Assembly (NCBI GenBank): GCA_016789885.1
Contig: JAEUPZ010000031.1
Location: 186,001 to 250,000 of the forward strand
Origin: Chromatiales bacterium
GTDB lineage: Bacteria > Pseudomonadota > Gammaproteobacteria > Steroidobacterales > GCA-2729495
DNA length: 64,000 bases
Direction: 5' to 3'
Below, in pieces: positions 17,820-26,504 of the stretch. A program made the position numbers and the translations under genes. How positions within the stretch are numbered: position 1 is the first letter of the stretch; every line of letters begins with the position of its first letter. The notes under the pieces are model-generated. The model worked only from the letters and a program-made list of their open reading frames with translations. It ran no database searches and was not told where the DNA came from.

Positions 17820-18866
17820 ATGACGCTGGGACCGCTGATGGTCGACGTGGCCGGCCCCGTGCTCGGGGCGGCCGACATCCAGCGCCTGCAGGATCCGGTG
17901 GTGGGCGGCGTCATCCTGTTCGCCCGCAACTACGCCTCCCGCGAACAGCTGCGGGAACTCGTCGCCGCCATCCACGCGGTCCGCAACCCGCCGCTGCTGG
18001 TGGCGGTGGACCAGGAGGGCGGGCGCGTGCAGCGCTTCCGCGAGGGGTTCTTCCCGCTGCCGCCGCTGCGCTGGATCGGCCACCAGTACGACATGGATCC
18101 CGACGCCGGCCGCCGGCTCGCCTTCCAGGCCGCCTGGGTCATGGCCACCGACCTGCGCGATGCCGGCGTCGACTTCAGCTTCGCACCGGTGGTGGACCTC
18201 GACCACGGCCTCAGCACCATCATCGGCGAGCGCGCCTTCCACCGTGACCCCGCGGTCGTGGCCGAGCTCGCGGCGGCGTACCTGCAGGGACTGCGCCGCG
18301 CCGGCATGATCGGCGTGGCCAAGCACTTCCCGGGGCACGGCGGCGTGATCGCGGATTCGCACCTCGAACTGCCGGAGGACCACCGCTCCCGGGCCGACCT
18401 CTACGACGACCTGCTGCCCTACGAGCGCCTGGTCGCGTCGGGCCTCCTGGCCGGCGTGATGGTGGCGCACGTGCGCTACCCGGCCGTCGATCCGGCGGTC
18501 GCGAGCCTGTCGCCGTACTGGATGCGCCAGGTGCTGCGCAACGGACTCGACTTCCGCGGGGTGGTGTTCTCCGACGACCTCAGCATGAAGGCGCTGGACG
18601 GTGAGGGCGGGCTGCCGGAGCGGGCCGCCGCGTCGCTGCGGGCCGGCGCCGACATGGTGCTCGTCTGCAACGACCCCGCCGGCGCGGATCGCGTGCGGGC
18701 GGCGCTGGCGGGCCTGACCGATCCGGCCGGCCAGGCGCGGCTCGCGAGCCTGCGTCCCCGCCAGCTGCCGGCCGGCGCGGAGCCGCGCGGCGGCCGCGAG
18801 TGGGACCGCGTGACCGCCGCGCTGGCAGCGGCCCTCGACCGGCCGGGGCTCTCGCTCGATGGCTGA
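17820..18866 (+). CDS. nagZ: Beta-N-acetylhexosaminidase NagZ
   Basis: Cytoplasmic family-3 glycosidase that removes N-acetylglucosamine from anhydro-muropeptides during peptidoglycan recycling. It has 348 residues. KHFPGHGGVIADSHLELP (about 168-185) carries the flexible loop with the catalytic His. VVFSDDLSMKAL (about 249-260) carries the nucleophilic Asp. VDQEGGRVQRF is also characteristic. A GAGGGAGA sequence precedes the ATG. Overlaps the next gene by 8 bases. Confidence 0.97.
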   Translation: MTLGPLMVDVAGPVLGAADIQRLQDPVVGGVILFARNYASREQLRELVAAIHAVRNPPLLVAVDQEGGRVQRFREGFFPLPPLRWIGHQYDMDPDAGRRLAFQAAWVMATDLRDAGVDFSFAPVVDLDHGLSTIIGERAFHRDPAVVAELAAAYLQGLRRAGMIGVAKHFPGHGGVIADSHLELPEDHRSRADLYDDLLPYERLVASGLLAGVMVAHVRYPAVDPAVASLSPYWMRQVLRNGLDFRGVVFSDDLSMKALDGEGGLPERAAASLRAGADMVLVCNDPAGADRVRAALAGLTDPAGQARLASLRPRQLPAGAEPRGGREWDRVTAALAAALDRPGLSLDG

Positions 18867-19398
18867 GGCGCCGGTTCCCGGGCCCGTTCCCGGCTCGTTC
18901 CGCATCGCGCCGGCGGCCGCCATCGACGCGGCCTGGGACCGCATGGCCCGGGCGCTGCAGCCGCGGGTGGACGCGGGCGACTGCGTCCTGCTCGGCATCC
19001 TGCTGGGCGCCATGCCGACCCTCGTGAACGTCGCCCGCCGCCTGGAAGGCGACGTCCTGCTCGAGACCTGTCGCGTCAGCCGCTATCGCGGCGGGCGGCA
19101 GGGCGGCGAGCTCGAATGGCTAGCGACGCCGGTGCTGCCGCTGGCGGGCCGCCGCGTGGTCGTCATCGACGACATCTACGACGCCGGCCATACCGTCGCG
19201 GCGGTGGCCGGCTGGTGCCGTGCGGCCGGTGCCGGCGAGGTGGTGACGGCGGTGCTCGCCACCCGGCGCAACGCGCCGGGCCCCGGCCCGGACGTGGCGG
19301 GCCTCGTGATCGGCGACGAGTACGTGTACGGCTGCGGCATGGACTACCACGGGGGCTGGCGGCACCTGCCGGACCTGTACGGCCTGCCGCCGGCGTGA
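18859..19398 (+). CDS. Purine phosphoribosyltransferase (hypoxanthine-guanine type)
   Basis: A 179-residue type I phosphoribosyltransferase. The PRPP-binding loop VVVIDDIYDAGHTV lies at about 101-114, and a flexible-loop segment (CRVSRYRGG) precedes it. The C-terminal metal- and base-contact region (VIGDEYVYGCGMDY) fits the hypoxanthine-guanine subgroup. It would convert hypoxanthine or guanine plus PRPP to IMP or GMP. Being followed after 14 bases by a phosphorylase that should release hypoxanthine supports this specificity. Overlaps nagZ. Confidence 0.86.
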   Translation: MAEAPVPGPVPGSFRIAPAAAIDAAWDRMARALQPRVDAGDCVLLGILLGAMPTLVNVARRLEGDVLLETCRVSRYRGGRQGGELEWLATPVLPLAGRRVVVIDDIYDAGHTVAAVAGWCRAAGAGEVVTAVLATRRNAPGPGPDVAGLVIGDEYVYGCGMDYHGGWRHLPDLYGLPPA

Positions 19399-19412
19399 GC
19401 GGAGGAGCGGCG

Positions 19413-20171
19413 ATGCGCATCGCGATCATCGGCGGCAGCGGCTCGGCGGCCCTGCGGCCTTCCGGGGCCAGCGTCGTCGAAGGCTCTGCCGCCGACACGC
19501 CCTGGGGCGCGCCATCGGGGCCGCTGTGGTCCTGGCAGGCCGGGGCGACGACCTTCCTGCTGCAGCACCGCCACGGCGACCCGCACCGGTGGCTCCCGCA
19601 CGAGGTCAATTACCGCGCCAACGTCTGGCAGCTGCACAGGGTGGGCGTGGACGCCGTGGTCGGCGCCAACACCGTGGGACACATCGACCGGCGCCTCGCC
19701 GTCGGCGATCTCGTCATGCCGGACCAGCTCATCGATTACACGTGGGGACGGCCGGGGACGTTTGGTGGCACCGGCGGACTGCCGGTGGGCACGGGTCACG
19801 TCGAGTTCACGCAGCCCTTCGATGCCGGGCTCCGCGCGCGCCTCGGGGCCGCTGCCGCCGGGGCCGGCGTCCCTTTGGTGGCCACAGGCACCTACGGCGT
19901 CACCCAGGGCCCGCGCCTGGAAACCGCGGCCGAGATCGAGCGACTGGCCCGCGATGGCTGCACCATCGTCGGCATGACCGCTAGCCCTGAGGCCGTCCTG
20001 GCCCGCGAGGCAGGGCTGCCTTACGCGCTGCTCTGCGTGTCGGTCAACGCGGCGGCCGGCCGGGGCCTGCCCGGCGAGTCGATCCACGCCAGCATGGCTG
20101 GGGCCCTGGCCGGCGGCCTGGCCCGCATCAGCCGCGTGCTGGCCGCCGTCGCCGCCGGTCCCGCCGGGTGA
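19413..20171 (+). CDS. S-methyl-5'-thioinosine phosphorylase-like enzyme (MTAP/PNP family)
   Basis: Cleaves a 5'-methylthio-nucleoside with phosphate to a base and methylthioribose 1-phosphate. The 252-residue protein has the phosphate-binding IIGGSGSAAL at the N-terminus, HEVNYRANVWQL, and GVTQGPRLETAAEIERL. In the base-binding strand it reads VSVNAAAG, with Asn where adenosine-specific MTAPs have Asp. Family knowledge links that Asn to 6-oxopurines, so methylthioinosine rather than methylthioadenosine is the likelier substrate. GGAGGAG at 19401-19407 supports the ATG. It follows the phosphoribosyltransferase closely. Confidence 0.85.
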   Translation: MRIAIIGGSGSAALRPSGASVVEGSAADTPWGAPSGPLWSWQAGATTFLLQHRHGDPHRWLPHEVNYRANVWQLHRVGVDAVVGANTVGHIDRRLAVGDLVMPDQLIDYTWGRPGTFGGTGGLPVGTGHVEFTQPFDAGLRARLGAAAAGAGVPLVATGTYGVTQGPRLETAAEIERLARDGCTIVGMTASPEAVLAREAGLPYALLCVSVNAAAGRGLPGESIHASMAGALAGGLARISRVLAAVAAGPAG

Positions 20172-20203
20172 TCGCGTTCACGGAACACCCCCGCCGCTGA
20201 CCT

Positions 20204-20209
20204 TAATAT
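20204..20209 (+). promoter_or_regulatory. Possible -10 element before the PAS/GGDEF gene
   Basis: TAATAT in an otherwise GC-rich 93-base gap. No convincing -35 lies at proper spacing; a TTCACG is 21 bases upstream. Weak candidate. Confidence 0.25.
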
Positions 20210-20264
20210 CGCGCGACGCGGGTCGCCGACACGCCGTCGGCGCGCTGAACTGCAGGATCCTCCG

Positions 20265-21224
20265 ATGGCGTCCAGGCACCTCCACCACCTCAACCGCCAC
20301 CTGCTGCGCCAGGCCCTCGATGCGCTGCCGGCGCCGGCCCTGATCGTGGATGCCGAGACCCGCGACCGGCTCATCCTCTACGCCAACAATGCCGTGGCCG
20401 CCCTGGCGGGCATGGCGCCGACCGAACTGATCGGGCGGTCCTTCCAGGCCGTGGCTGCCGGCGCACCGGCAGCCGATGACGAGGGTCCCTGGCGGCTGCG
20501 GTGCCGTTCAGGCGACGTCCTCGAGCTGCAGGCGGCGCCGCTCTACCACCGCCCGGGGCGGCCGGGCTGCTGGCTGCTGACCTCGGCGCCCGCCGCGGTG
20601 GCGGTCCAGCCGGCGGACGACGCGCTTCCCGAATCGGTTCCCGATGCAGCGCCGGTGCCCCAGGGCCGCGGCAGCGACGCCTGGCTGCGGTCCGTGCGCG
20701 ACGACCGTTACGACCCGGCCACCGGCCTGCCGGGCCGCGTGGCCTTCATCGACGTGCTGGCCCGCGACTTTGCGCTGGCCCGCCGCGAGCAGCGGCGGCT
20801 CACGGTGGCGGTGTTCCGCGTCGATGCCTTCGAGGCCTACGAGGCGCTGTTCGGCCGCCACGCTGCCGACGCGTGCCTGCGCAAGGTAAGCCGGGCCATC
20901 GCCAGCCTGCTGCGGCGTGCCGGGGACTATCCGGCGCGGGCGGGCCACGACCGGTTTGCCGTGCTGATGACCGGCGGGGACGAGGCCTCGAACCGCGAGC
21001 ATGCCGGGCGCATTGCCCAGCGGGTCCGGGACCTGGCCATCCACCATCCGCGCTCGCTGCCGGCGCGCTACGTCACGGTGTCGTGGGAGGTGGTGAGCCT
21101 GGTGCCGCCCCGGTCGGCCGAGGAGCCTGACCTGCTCGAGCTGGCCGAGGCCGCGCTGTCCGCCACCGGCGACGAGACCGGTCCGGCCCCGTCGGGCCGC
21201 CGGAACGGGTCGCCGTCACTCTGA
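20265..21224 (+). CDS. PAS-like sensor protein with a degenerate GGDEF domain
   Basis: A 319-residue protein with an N-terminal PAS-like region (about 10-110; LPAPALIVDAETRDRLILYAN) and a C-terminal GGDEF-type domain (about 148-300; DPATGLPGRVAFIDVLARDF). The signature loop reads RAGHDRFAVLM where active diguanylate cyclases have R-x-GG(D/E)EF. The metal-binding helix is also altered (FEAYEALFGRHAAD). It is therefore unlikely to make cyclic di-GMP; it could bind a nucleotide or act as a structural regulator, which is inference. It converges on csiV and their coding ends overlap by 9 bases. Confidence 0.82.
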   Translation: MASRHLHHLNRHLLRQALDALPAPALIVDAETRDRLILYANNAVAALAGMAPTELIGRSFQAVAAGAPAADDEGPWRLRCRSGDVLELQAAPLYHRPGRPGCWLLTSAPAAVAVQPADDALPESVPDAAPVPQGRGSDAWLRSVRDDRYDPATGLPGRVAFIDVLARDFALARREQRRLTVAVFRVDAFEAYEALFGRHAADACLRKVSRAIASLLRRAGDYPARAGHDRFAVLMTGGDEASNREHAGRIAQRVRDLAIHHPRSLPARYVTVSWEVVSLVPPRSAEEPDLLELAEAALSATGDETGPAPSGRRNGSPSL

Positions 21225-21773
21225 GGGGGCGGCAGCCCCCGCGCTGACCGGGCGCACCGATGCGATCACCCCGAAGTCGGGGTGATCGAAGTAGTGCAGG
21301 TTGCCGTTGCGGATGCGCCGCGTCTCGCGGATGCGCACCACGCCCGGCGTGCCCGCCGGGTCCGGGGGGCCAAGTCCTGCCACCGTCGCGTCGATCTCGA
21401 GCACGAGGCCGCCCTGCTGGTACAGCAGCGCCCCGACGCTGGCTGGCGCGTTGGCGGCGTTGGCATTCCAGGCCTGGATGCGCGCCCCGGCGGGCTGGCG
21501 CCAGGCGGCGTGGAGCAGGGGCCGGTAGCCCGTGGCCGTGAGCCGGCGGGCCACGGCGCCGAGCCGCAGCTCGGTGGCGGCCAGGGGCGCGGGGCTGCCG
21601 GGCAGTACGCCCGGGCCCGGCACGGCGGCCGGGGCGCCGCCGCCGGGCTGGAACACGACGACCTCGACCTGGTAGACCGCGGGCACCGCCGGCTGCTGGG
21701 CGTCGGCTCCGGCGGCCACCAGCAGCAGCGGCGCGAGCAGCGCTGCCGGCCGGCCAGGATCCCGCTTCGTCAT
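21216..21773 (-). CDS. csiV: CsiV-family periplasmic protein
   Basis: CsiV is a periplasmic peptidoglycan-binding protein that in Vibrio cholerae works with LpoA and PBP1a for cell-wall assembly. The 185-residue product has a signal peptide (about 1-25, AALLAPLLLVAAGADA), a first strand YQVEVVVFQP and the C-terminal family signature RRIRNGNLHYFDHPDFGVI. The middle is Pro/Ala-rich. The start overlaps the mfd stop (ATGA), so it is coupled to mfd; the mfd-csiV pair is also found in Pseudomonas. Confidence 0.85.
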   Translation of the reverse strand: MTKRDPGRPAALLAPLLLVAAGADAQQPAVPAVYQVEVVVFQPGGGAPAAVPGPGVLPGSPAPLAATELRLGAVARRLTATGYRPLLHAAWRQPAGARIQAWNANAANAPASVGALLYQQGGLVLEIDATVAGLGPPDPAGTPGVVRIRETRRIRNGNLHYFDHPDFGVIASVRPVSAGAAAPSE

Positions 21774-24700
21774 GACCGCGCCACGCGACCGGGCGGGGCC
21801 GGGCTCTTGCCGGCGGCGGGGCTGGCGCTGCGCACCAGCCGGCCCACCAGCTGCTCGACGAAGCAGAAGCGGTTCTCGGGCTCCTCGAGCGGCGCCGTGA
21901 AGCGCAGCCGCTGCTGCTTGTCCAGGCGGAACGTGCGCGGCTCGTTGCGCAGCAGGTCCACGAGGAGCGCCGGGTCCACGCCCGTGCGCGGGCCGAACTC
22001 CACGAAGCCGCCGCCCGGGCCCGCATCGAGGCGCCGCAGGCCGGCGGGACCCGCCCGCAGCTTCAGCTGCGTGATGCGGAACAGGTTGCGGGTGGGCTCG
22101 GGCAGCGGACCGAAGCGGTCGGCGATCTCGGCCTTCAGGTCGTTGAGGGCCGACTCGTCGCGGGCACTGGCGATGCGCTTGTAGTGCACGAGGCGCAGGT
22201 GCACGTCGGGCAGGTAGTCGTCGGGGAACAGCGCCGGCAGGTGCAGGTTGATCTCGACCGCCGTCCCGACGGGACCGTCGACGTCCGGGTCGAGGCCGGC
22301 CTGCAGCGCAGTGACCGTGCGCGAGAGCATATCGTTGTAGAGCTCGAAGCCGACCTCCGAGATCTGCCCGCTCTGCTCCTCGCCGAGCAGTTCGCCGGCG
22401 CCGCGGATCTCCATGTCGTGGGTCGCGAGCAGGAACCCCGAGCCCAGGTCCTCGAGCGACGCGATGGCGTCGAGGCGCTTCTGTGCGTCGGGCGTCAGCG
22501 CTTCCTTCGGCGGTGCCAGCAGGTACGCGTAGGCCTGGTGGTGGGAGCGGCCGACGCGGCCGCGCAGCTGGTGCAGCTGGGCGAGGCCGAAGCGGTCGGC
22601 GCGGTTGATGATGATCGTGTTGGCCGACGGCACGTCGATGCCGCTCTCGATGATCGCCGTGCACACGATGATGTGGAACCGGCGGTGGTAGAAGTCGAGC
22701 ATGATGCGCTCGAGGTCCTGCTCGCGCATCTGGCCGTGGGCGATCTCGATGCGCGCCTCCGGGACCAGGGTGGCCAGCTCCGCGGCGACCTTCTCGATGT
22801 CCTCGATGTGGTTGTGCACGAAGTACACCTGGCCGCCGCGCTTGAGCTCGCGCAGGCACGCCTCGCGGACGAGCCGGCCCTCGAACCGGGTCACGAAGGT
22901 CTTGATGGCCAGCCGCGACTCGGGGGGCGTCGTGATCAGCGACAGGTCGCGCAGGTGGCCGAGCGCCATGTTCAGCGTGCGCGGGATCGGCGTCGCCGTC
23001 AGCGTCAGCACGTCGGCCTCGGCGCGCAGCGCCTTGAGGCGCTCCTTGTGACGCACGCCGAAGCGGTGCTCCTCGTCGACGATGATGAGGCCGAGGTCAT
23101 TGAACTTCACGTCACCGGTCAGCAGGCGGTGCGTGCCGATGACGATGTCGACGGTGCCGGCCGCCACGCCCTCGAGGATGCGGCGCGTCTCGGCGCCGGC
23201 GCGGAAGCGCGACAGCGCCTCGACGCGGAAGGGCCAGTCGGCGAAGCGGTCGGTGAAGGTCTGCCGGTGCTGCTCGGCCAGCAGCGTGGTCGGCACCAGC
23301 ACCGCGACCTGCCGGCCCGCGGACACCGCGAGGAACGCCGCCCGCAGCGCCACTTCGGTCTTGCCGAAGCCGACGTCGCCGCAGACCAGCCGGTCCATGG
23401 GCTTCCCGCTCGCCATGTCGCCGGCGACGGCGGCGAAGGCGGCGGCCTGGTCCTCGGTGGGCTCGAAGGGGAACCCGGCGGCGAAGGCGGCGTAGTCCTG
23501 GTCGCCGCCCGGCGCGCGGGCGATCTGGCGCGCGGCGCGCCGGGCGTAGATCTCGAGCAGTTCCGCCGCCACGTCGCGGATGCGCGCGGCCGTGCGGCGC
23601 TTGGCCTTTTCCCACTGGTCGCTGCCGAGGCGGTGCAGCGGGGCTTCTTCGGCCGACGCCCCCGTGTAGCGTGAGACCAGGTGCAGCGACGCCACCGGCA
23701 CGTGCAGCAGGTCGCCGCCGGCGTAGGTGATGGTGACGAACTCCGTGGGCATGCCGTCGATGTCGATGGTGGTCAGGCCACGGTAGCGGCCGACGCCGTG
23801 GTCCACGTGCACGATGGGATCGCCCGCGTGGAGGTCCGTGAGGTCGCTGATGATCTGCTCGGGGTCCCGGGCGCGGCGCTGGCGGCGCCGCGGCCTGGCC
23901 CGTTCGCCGAAGAGCTCGCGCTCGGTCAGGATGGCGAGGCGGGCCGCCGGCAGGACCACGCCCTGGGCCAGCGGCGCCACTGCGAGCGCCGCGGGGGCGT
24001 CGCTGGCGATGAAGGCGGCGAAGTCGGCGACGCCGGCCACGGCGCCGCCTTCCTGGCGCAGGATGTCCGTGAGCATCTCGCGCCGGCCGGCCGAGTCGGC
24101 GGCGATCAGCACGCGGCCGGGGAACGAGCGCAGGAATTCCCGCAGCCGTGCCGCCGGCTCCTCGTCGCGCGGGTTGACCAGCAGCGGAGGGGCCGGGCGC
24201 GACAGCGCGGCCGGGTCGCCGGCGTCGCCGGCCACCGGCGCCGGGTCGTCGATGACCAGCAGCGGGCCGCGGCCGAGGGCCTCGAGGTGCTCCGCCGGCG
24301 AGGCGTTCAGTTCGTCGGGGCGGAGCGGCGGGCGCTCCGAGTCGTCGCGGGTTTCCTCGTAGCGCTCGTTGACCTGGGCCCAGGCCGGTTCCATCAGGGT
24401 GGCGGGCGCACCGAGGCTCACGACGAGGCGGCTGGCGGGCAGGTAATCCCACAGCAGCGCCGTCGACTCGAAGAACAGGGGCAGGTAATTCTCGATGCCG
24501 CCGGGGATCCGTCCCTCGGAGACCTCCTGGTAGACGATCGAGCGTGCCGGGTTGCCCTCGAAGCGCCGCCGGTAGGCGGTGCGGAACTGGCGGACGGCGT
24601 CGGCGTCCACCGGGATCTCGCGGGCCGGCAGGGTCTCGAGGCTGGCGAGCACCTCGCCGGAGATCTGGGTGTCCGGGTCGAAGCGGCGCAGGCTCTCGAT

Positions 24701-25294
24701 CTCGTCGTCGAGGAAGTCGACCCGGACCGGTGTGGACGAGCCCATCGGGAAAAAGTCGATCAGCGAGCCACGGACGGCGTAGTCGCCGTGCTCCATGACC
24801 TGGGTGACCCGCTGGTAACCGGCGGTGTCGAGCCGCAGCTTCAGCTGTTCAGGTGTCAGCCGCTGGCCGCGGGCGAGGGCGACGCTGTAGCCGCCGAGGT
24901 AGCGCCGCGGCGGCAGTCGCGGCAGCAGCGTCGAGGCGGCGACGATCAGCGTGTCGATGCGCCCGGTGTCGATGTCCCGCAGCACCGCGAGGCGGCGCGA
25001 GATGAGGTCCTGGTGCGGGCTGAACGCGTCGTAGGGCAGGACTTCAGGGTCGGGCAGCACCGTGGCTGCCGCTCCGCCGCCGAGGAAGAACCGGAGCTCG
25101 GCCTCGAGCAGTTCGGCCGTGGTGACGGAGGGAACCAGCACCAGCATGAAGCCGCGGTGCCTCTGGCGCACGGCCGCGAGCATCGCTGCCGTGCCGCAGC
25201 CATGCAGCCCTGGCAGCGACAGGCACGCGCCGGCCCCGGCGGGCAGCCGGTCGGGCAGGGCGAAGCTGAACGGGGCGGAATGGGACTGGGGCAT
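21770..25294 (-). CDS. mfd: Transcription-repair coupling factor Mfd
   Basis: DNA translocase that removes stalled RNA polymerase and recruits UvrA. At 1174 residues it is full length. Order of parts: UvrB-homology region (about 1-340), an RNA-polymerase-interacting domain ([12 protein letters not shown] near 490), RecG-like helicase domains with Walker [17 protein letters not shown] near 630 and [15 protein letters not shown] near 730, and a C-terminal TRCF domain. No truncation or frameshift is seen. It is transcribed with the small upstream gene or from its own promoter. Confidence 0.98.
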   Translation of the reverse strand: MPQSHSAPFSFALPDRLPAGAGACLSLPGLHGCGTAAMLAAVRQRHRGFMLVLVPSVTTAELLEAELRFFLGGGAAATVLPDPEVLPYDAFSPHQDLISRRLAVLRDIDTGRIDTLIVAASTLLPRLPPRRYLGGYSVALARGQRLTPEQLKLRLDTAGYQRVTQVMEHGDYAVRGSLIDFFPMGSSTPVRVDFLDDEIESLRRFDPDTQISGEVLASLETLPAREIPVDADAVRQFRTAYRRRFEGNPARSIVYQEVSEGRIPGGIENYLPLFFESTALLWDYLPASRLVVSLGAPATLMEPAWAQVNERYEETRDDSERPPLRPDELNASPAEHLEALGRGPLLVIDDPAPVAGDAGDPAALSRPAPPLLVNPRDEEPAARLREFLRSFPGRVLIAADSAGRREMLTDILRQEGGAVAGVADFAAFIASDAPAALAVAPLAQGVVLPAARLAILTERELFGERARPRRRQRRARDPEQIISDLTDLHAGDPIVHVDHGVGRYRGLTTIDIDGMPTEFVTITYAGGDLLHVPVASLHLVSRYTGASAEEAPLHRLGSDQWEKAKRRTAARIRDVAAELLEIYARRAARQIARAPGGDQDYAAFAAGFPFEPTEDQAAAFAAVAGDMASGKPMDRLVCGDVGFGKTEVALRAAFLAVSAGRQVAVLVPTTLLAEQHRQTFTDRFADWPFRVEALSRFRAGAETRRILEGVAAGTVDIVIGTHRLLTGDVKFNDLGLIIVDEEHRFGVRHKERLKALRAEADVLTLTATPIPRTLNMALGHLRDLSLITTPPESRLAIKTFVTRFEGRLVREACLRELKRGGQVYFVHNHIEDIEKVAAELATLVPEARIEIAHGQMREQDLERIMLDFYHRRFHIIVCTAIIESGIDVPSANTIIINRADRFGLAQLHQLRGRVGRSHHQAYAYLLAPPKEALTPDAQKRLDAIASLEDLGSGFLLATHDMEIRGAGELLGEEQSGQISEVGFELYNDMLSRTVTALQAGLDPDVDGPVGTAVEINLHLPALFPDDYLPDVHLRLVHYKRIASARDESALNDLKAEIADRFGPLPEPTRNLFRITQLKLRAGPAGLRRLDAGPGGGFVEFGPRTGVDPALLVDLLRNEPRTFRLDKQQRLRFTAPLEEPENRFCFVEQLVGRLVRSASPAAGKSPAPPGRVARS

Positions 25295-25319
25295 ACAGCC
25301 CGCCGGCGGCGGGGCGGCG

Positions 25320-25328
25320 ATTATCCCA
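25320..25328 (-). promoter_or_regulatory. Candidate extended -10 promoter of mfd
   Basis: On the minus strand TGGGATAAT (25328 to 25320) forms an extended -10 with a 5 of 6 hexamer. Predicted transcription start is near 25313, leaving a leader of about 18 bases before the mfd ATG. No -35 match is needed for this class and none is seen. Confidence 0.45.
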
Positions 25329-25360
25329 CAGTGTGGTGCGGGGCTGCGGCGCCTGCGGTG

Positions 25361-25660
25361 TCAGGGAGCGCGCGCGACGGCGTGGACGACGTGCCGGTAC
25401 TCGAAGAAGACGACGAAGCCGGGGTATTCCCAGCGGGTGATGGGCGGCCGGCCGACGGCCGCGGAGCGCGAGACGGGCTCGCCCCAGCGCCGCTCGACGG
25501 TGGCCATGGTCATGCCCCGCGACGGTCGCTCGGGAGCGGACTCGCGGGCGGCGGTCGCCGCGTCGACCACCAGCGTATCGGCCTGGAGAGGGCCTGCCGC
25601 CGACGCGACCGCGAGCCCTGCCGCCAGCAGGGCTGGCCGGAGGACCGTCGGCGGCCGCAT
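25361..25660 (-). CDS. Small exported protein with a BamE/SmpA-like motif, unknown function
   Basis: A 99-residue protein with a signal peptide (about 1-26, hydrophobic LLAAGLAVASAAGPLQA) and a short mature part. The motif GMTMATVERRWGEP resembles the start of SmpA/BamE-like domains; ITRWEYPGFVVFFEY follows. There is no lipobox. The ATG at 25660 is chosen because GAAGAG precedes it; another ATG at 25678 would leave almost no leader behind the promoter. It lies 66 bases upstream of mfd on the same strand. I know similar proteins only as conserved hypotheticals. Confidence 0.7.
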   Translation of the reverse strand: MRPPTVLRPALLAAGLAVASAAGPLQADTLVVDAATAARESAPERPSRGMTMATVERRWGEPVSRSAAVGRPPITRWEYPGFVVFFEYRHVVHAVARAP

Positions 25661-25686
25661 GGTACTCTTCTGCGCCATCGCGCCGG

Positions 25687-25695
25687 ACTATAGCA
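25687..25695 (-). promoter_or_regulatory. Candidate extended -10 promoter of the small exported protein
   Basis: TGCTATAGT on the minus strand (25695 to 25687) is an extended -10 with a 5 of 6 hexamer. Transcription would start near 25680, about 20 bases before the ATG at 25660. Confidence 0.45.
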
Positions 25696-25783
25696 CCGGG
25701 TCTGCCCGCCCCACACCGCCCTGCCCATGCACTGCCTGCCAAAACTGAGAACTGCGTCAAGCGGCGGCGCGGAGCGTCGCTGA

Positions 25784-26491
25784 GTGCGCTTCGCGGCACC
25801 CCTGCTCGAGGCCCGGCTCGTGCGGCGCCGGCAGCGCTTCCTGGCGGACGTGGAGCTCGCCGGTGGCGGGACTGCCACGGCCCACTGCCCGAACACCGGC
25901 TCGATGCTCGGCTGCCAGGCGCCGGGGGCGCGGGTGTTCCTCAGCGAGTCCACGTCACCGGGGCGGCGGTATCCGCTGACCTGGGAGCTGGTGGAGGCAC
26001 CGGGCGGCACGCTGGTGGGCATCAACACCGCGCGGACGAACCGGCTCGTGGCCGAGGCCCTCGACGATGGCGTCGTCACCGAGCTGCGTGGCTGCAGTGG
26101 CCGCCGGGCCGAGGTGCCAGTGCCCGGGGGCGATGGCCGGCTCGACTTCCTCCTCGAGCGGCCAGGCACATCGCCGTACTACCTCGAGGTCAAGAACGTC
26201 ACGGCTGCCGTGGAGGAAGGGCTCGCCCGCTTTCCCGATGCCGTCAGCGAGCGCGCCACCCGGCACGTCCGGACGCTGGCCGCATTGCGCAGCCGCGGCT
26301 ATGGCGCAGGCCTGCTCTTCTGCGTGCAGCGCGCCGACGTGCAGGCCGTGGCACCGGCGGACGACATCGATCCTGCCTACGGTGCCGCGCTGCGCGAGGC
26401 TGCGGCCTCCGGTGTCGACGTGCTGGCCTACGGCGCCGACGTGACCCCGGCCGGCATCGTCGTCCGCCGGCCCTTGCCGGTGCGCCTGTGA
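25784..26491 (+). CDS. sfsA: SfsA family protein
   Basis: SfsA was named for stimulating sugar-fermentation genes in E. coli and is a DNA-binding protein related to PD-(D/E)xK nucleases; its true function is unsettled. The 235-residue product shows the family motifs HCPNTGSM, YLEVKNVT (the nuclease-like E-x-K) and FPDAVSERATRH. It starts with GTG, GGAG lying nine bases upstream. lolC begins 13 bases after its stop. It lies divergent from the small exported protein. Confidence 0.95.
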   Translation: MRFAAPLLEARLVRRRQRFLADVELAGGGTATAHCPNTGSMLGCQAPGARVFLSESTSPGRRYPLTWELVEAPGGTLVGINTARTNRLVAEALDDGVVTELRGCSGRRAEVPVPGGDGRLDFLLERPGTSPYYLEVKNVTAAVEEGLARFPDAVSERATRHVRTLAALRSRGYGAGLLFCVQRADVQAVAPADDIDPAYGAALREAAASGVDVLAYGADVTPAGIVVRRPLPVRL

Positions 26492-26504
26492 CCGGGGCCC
26501 GGCG

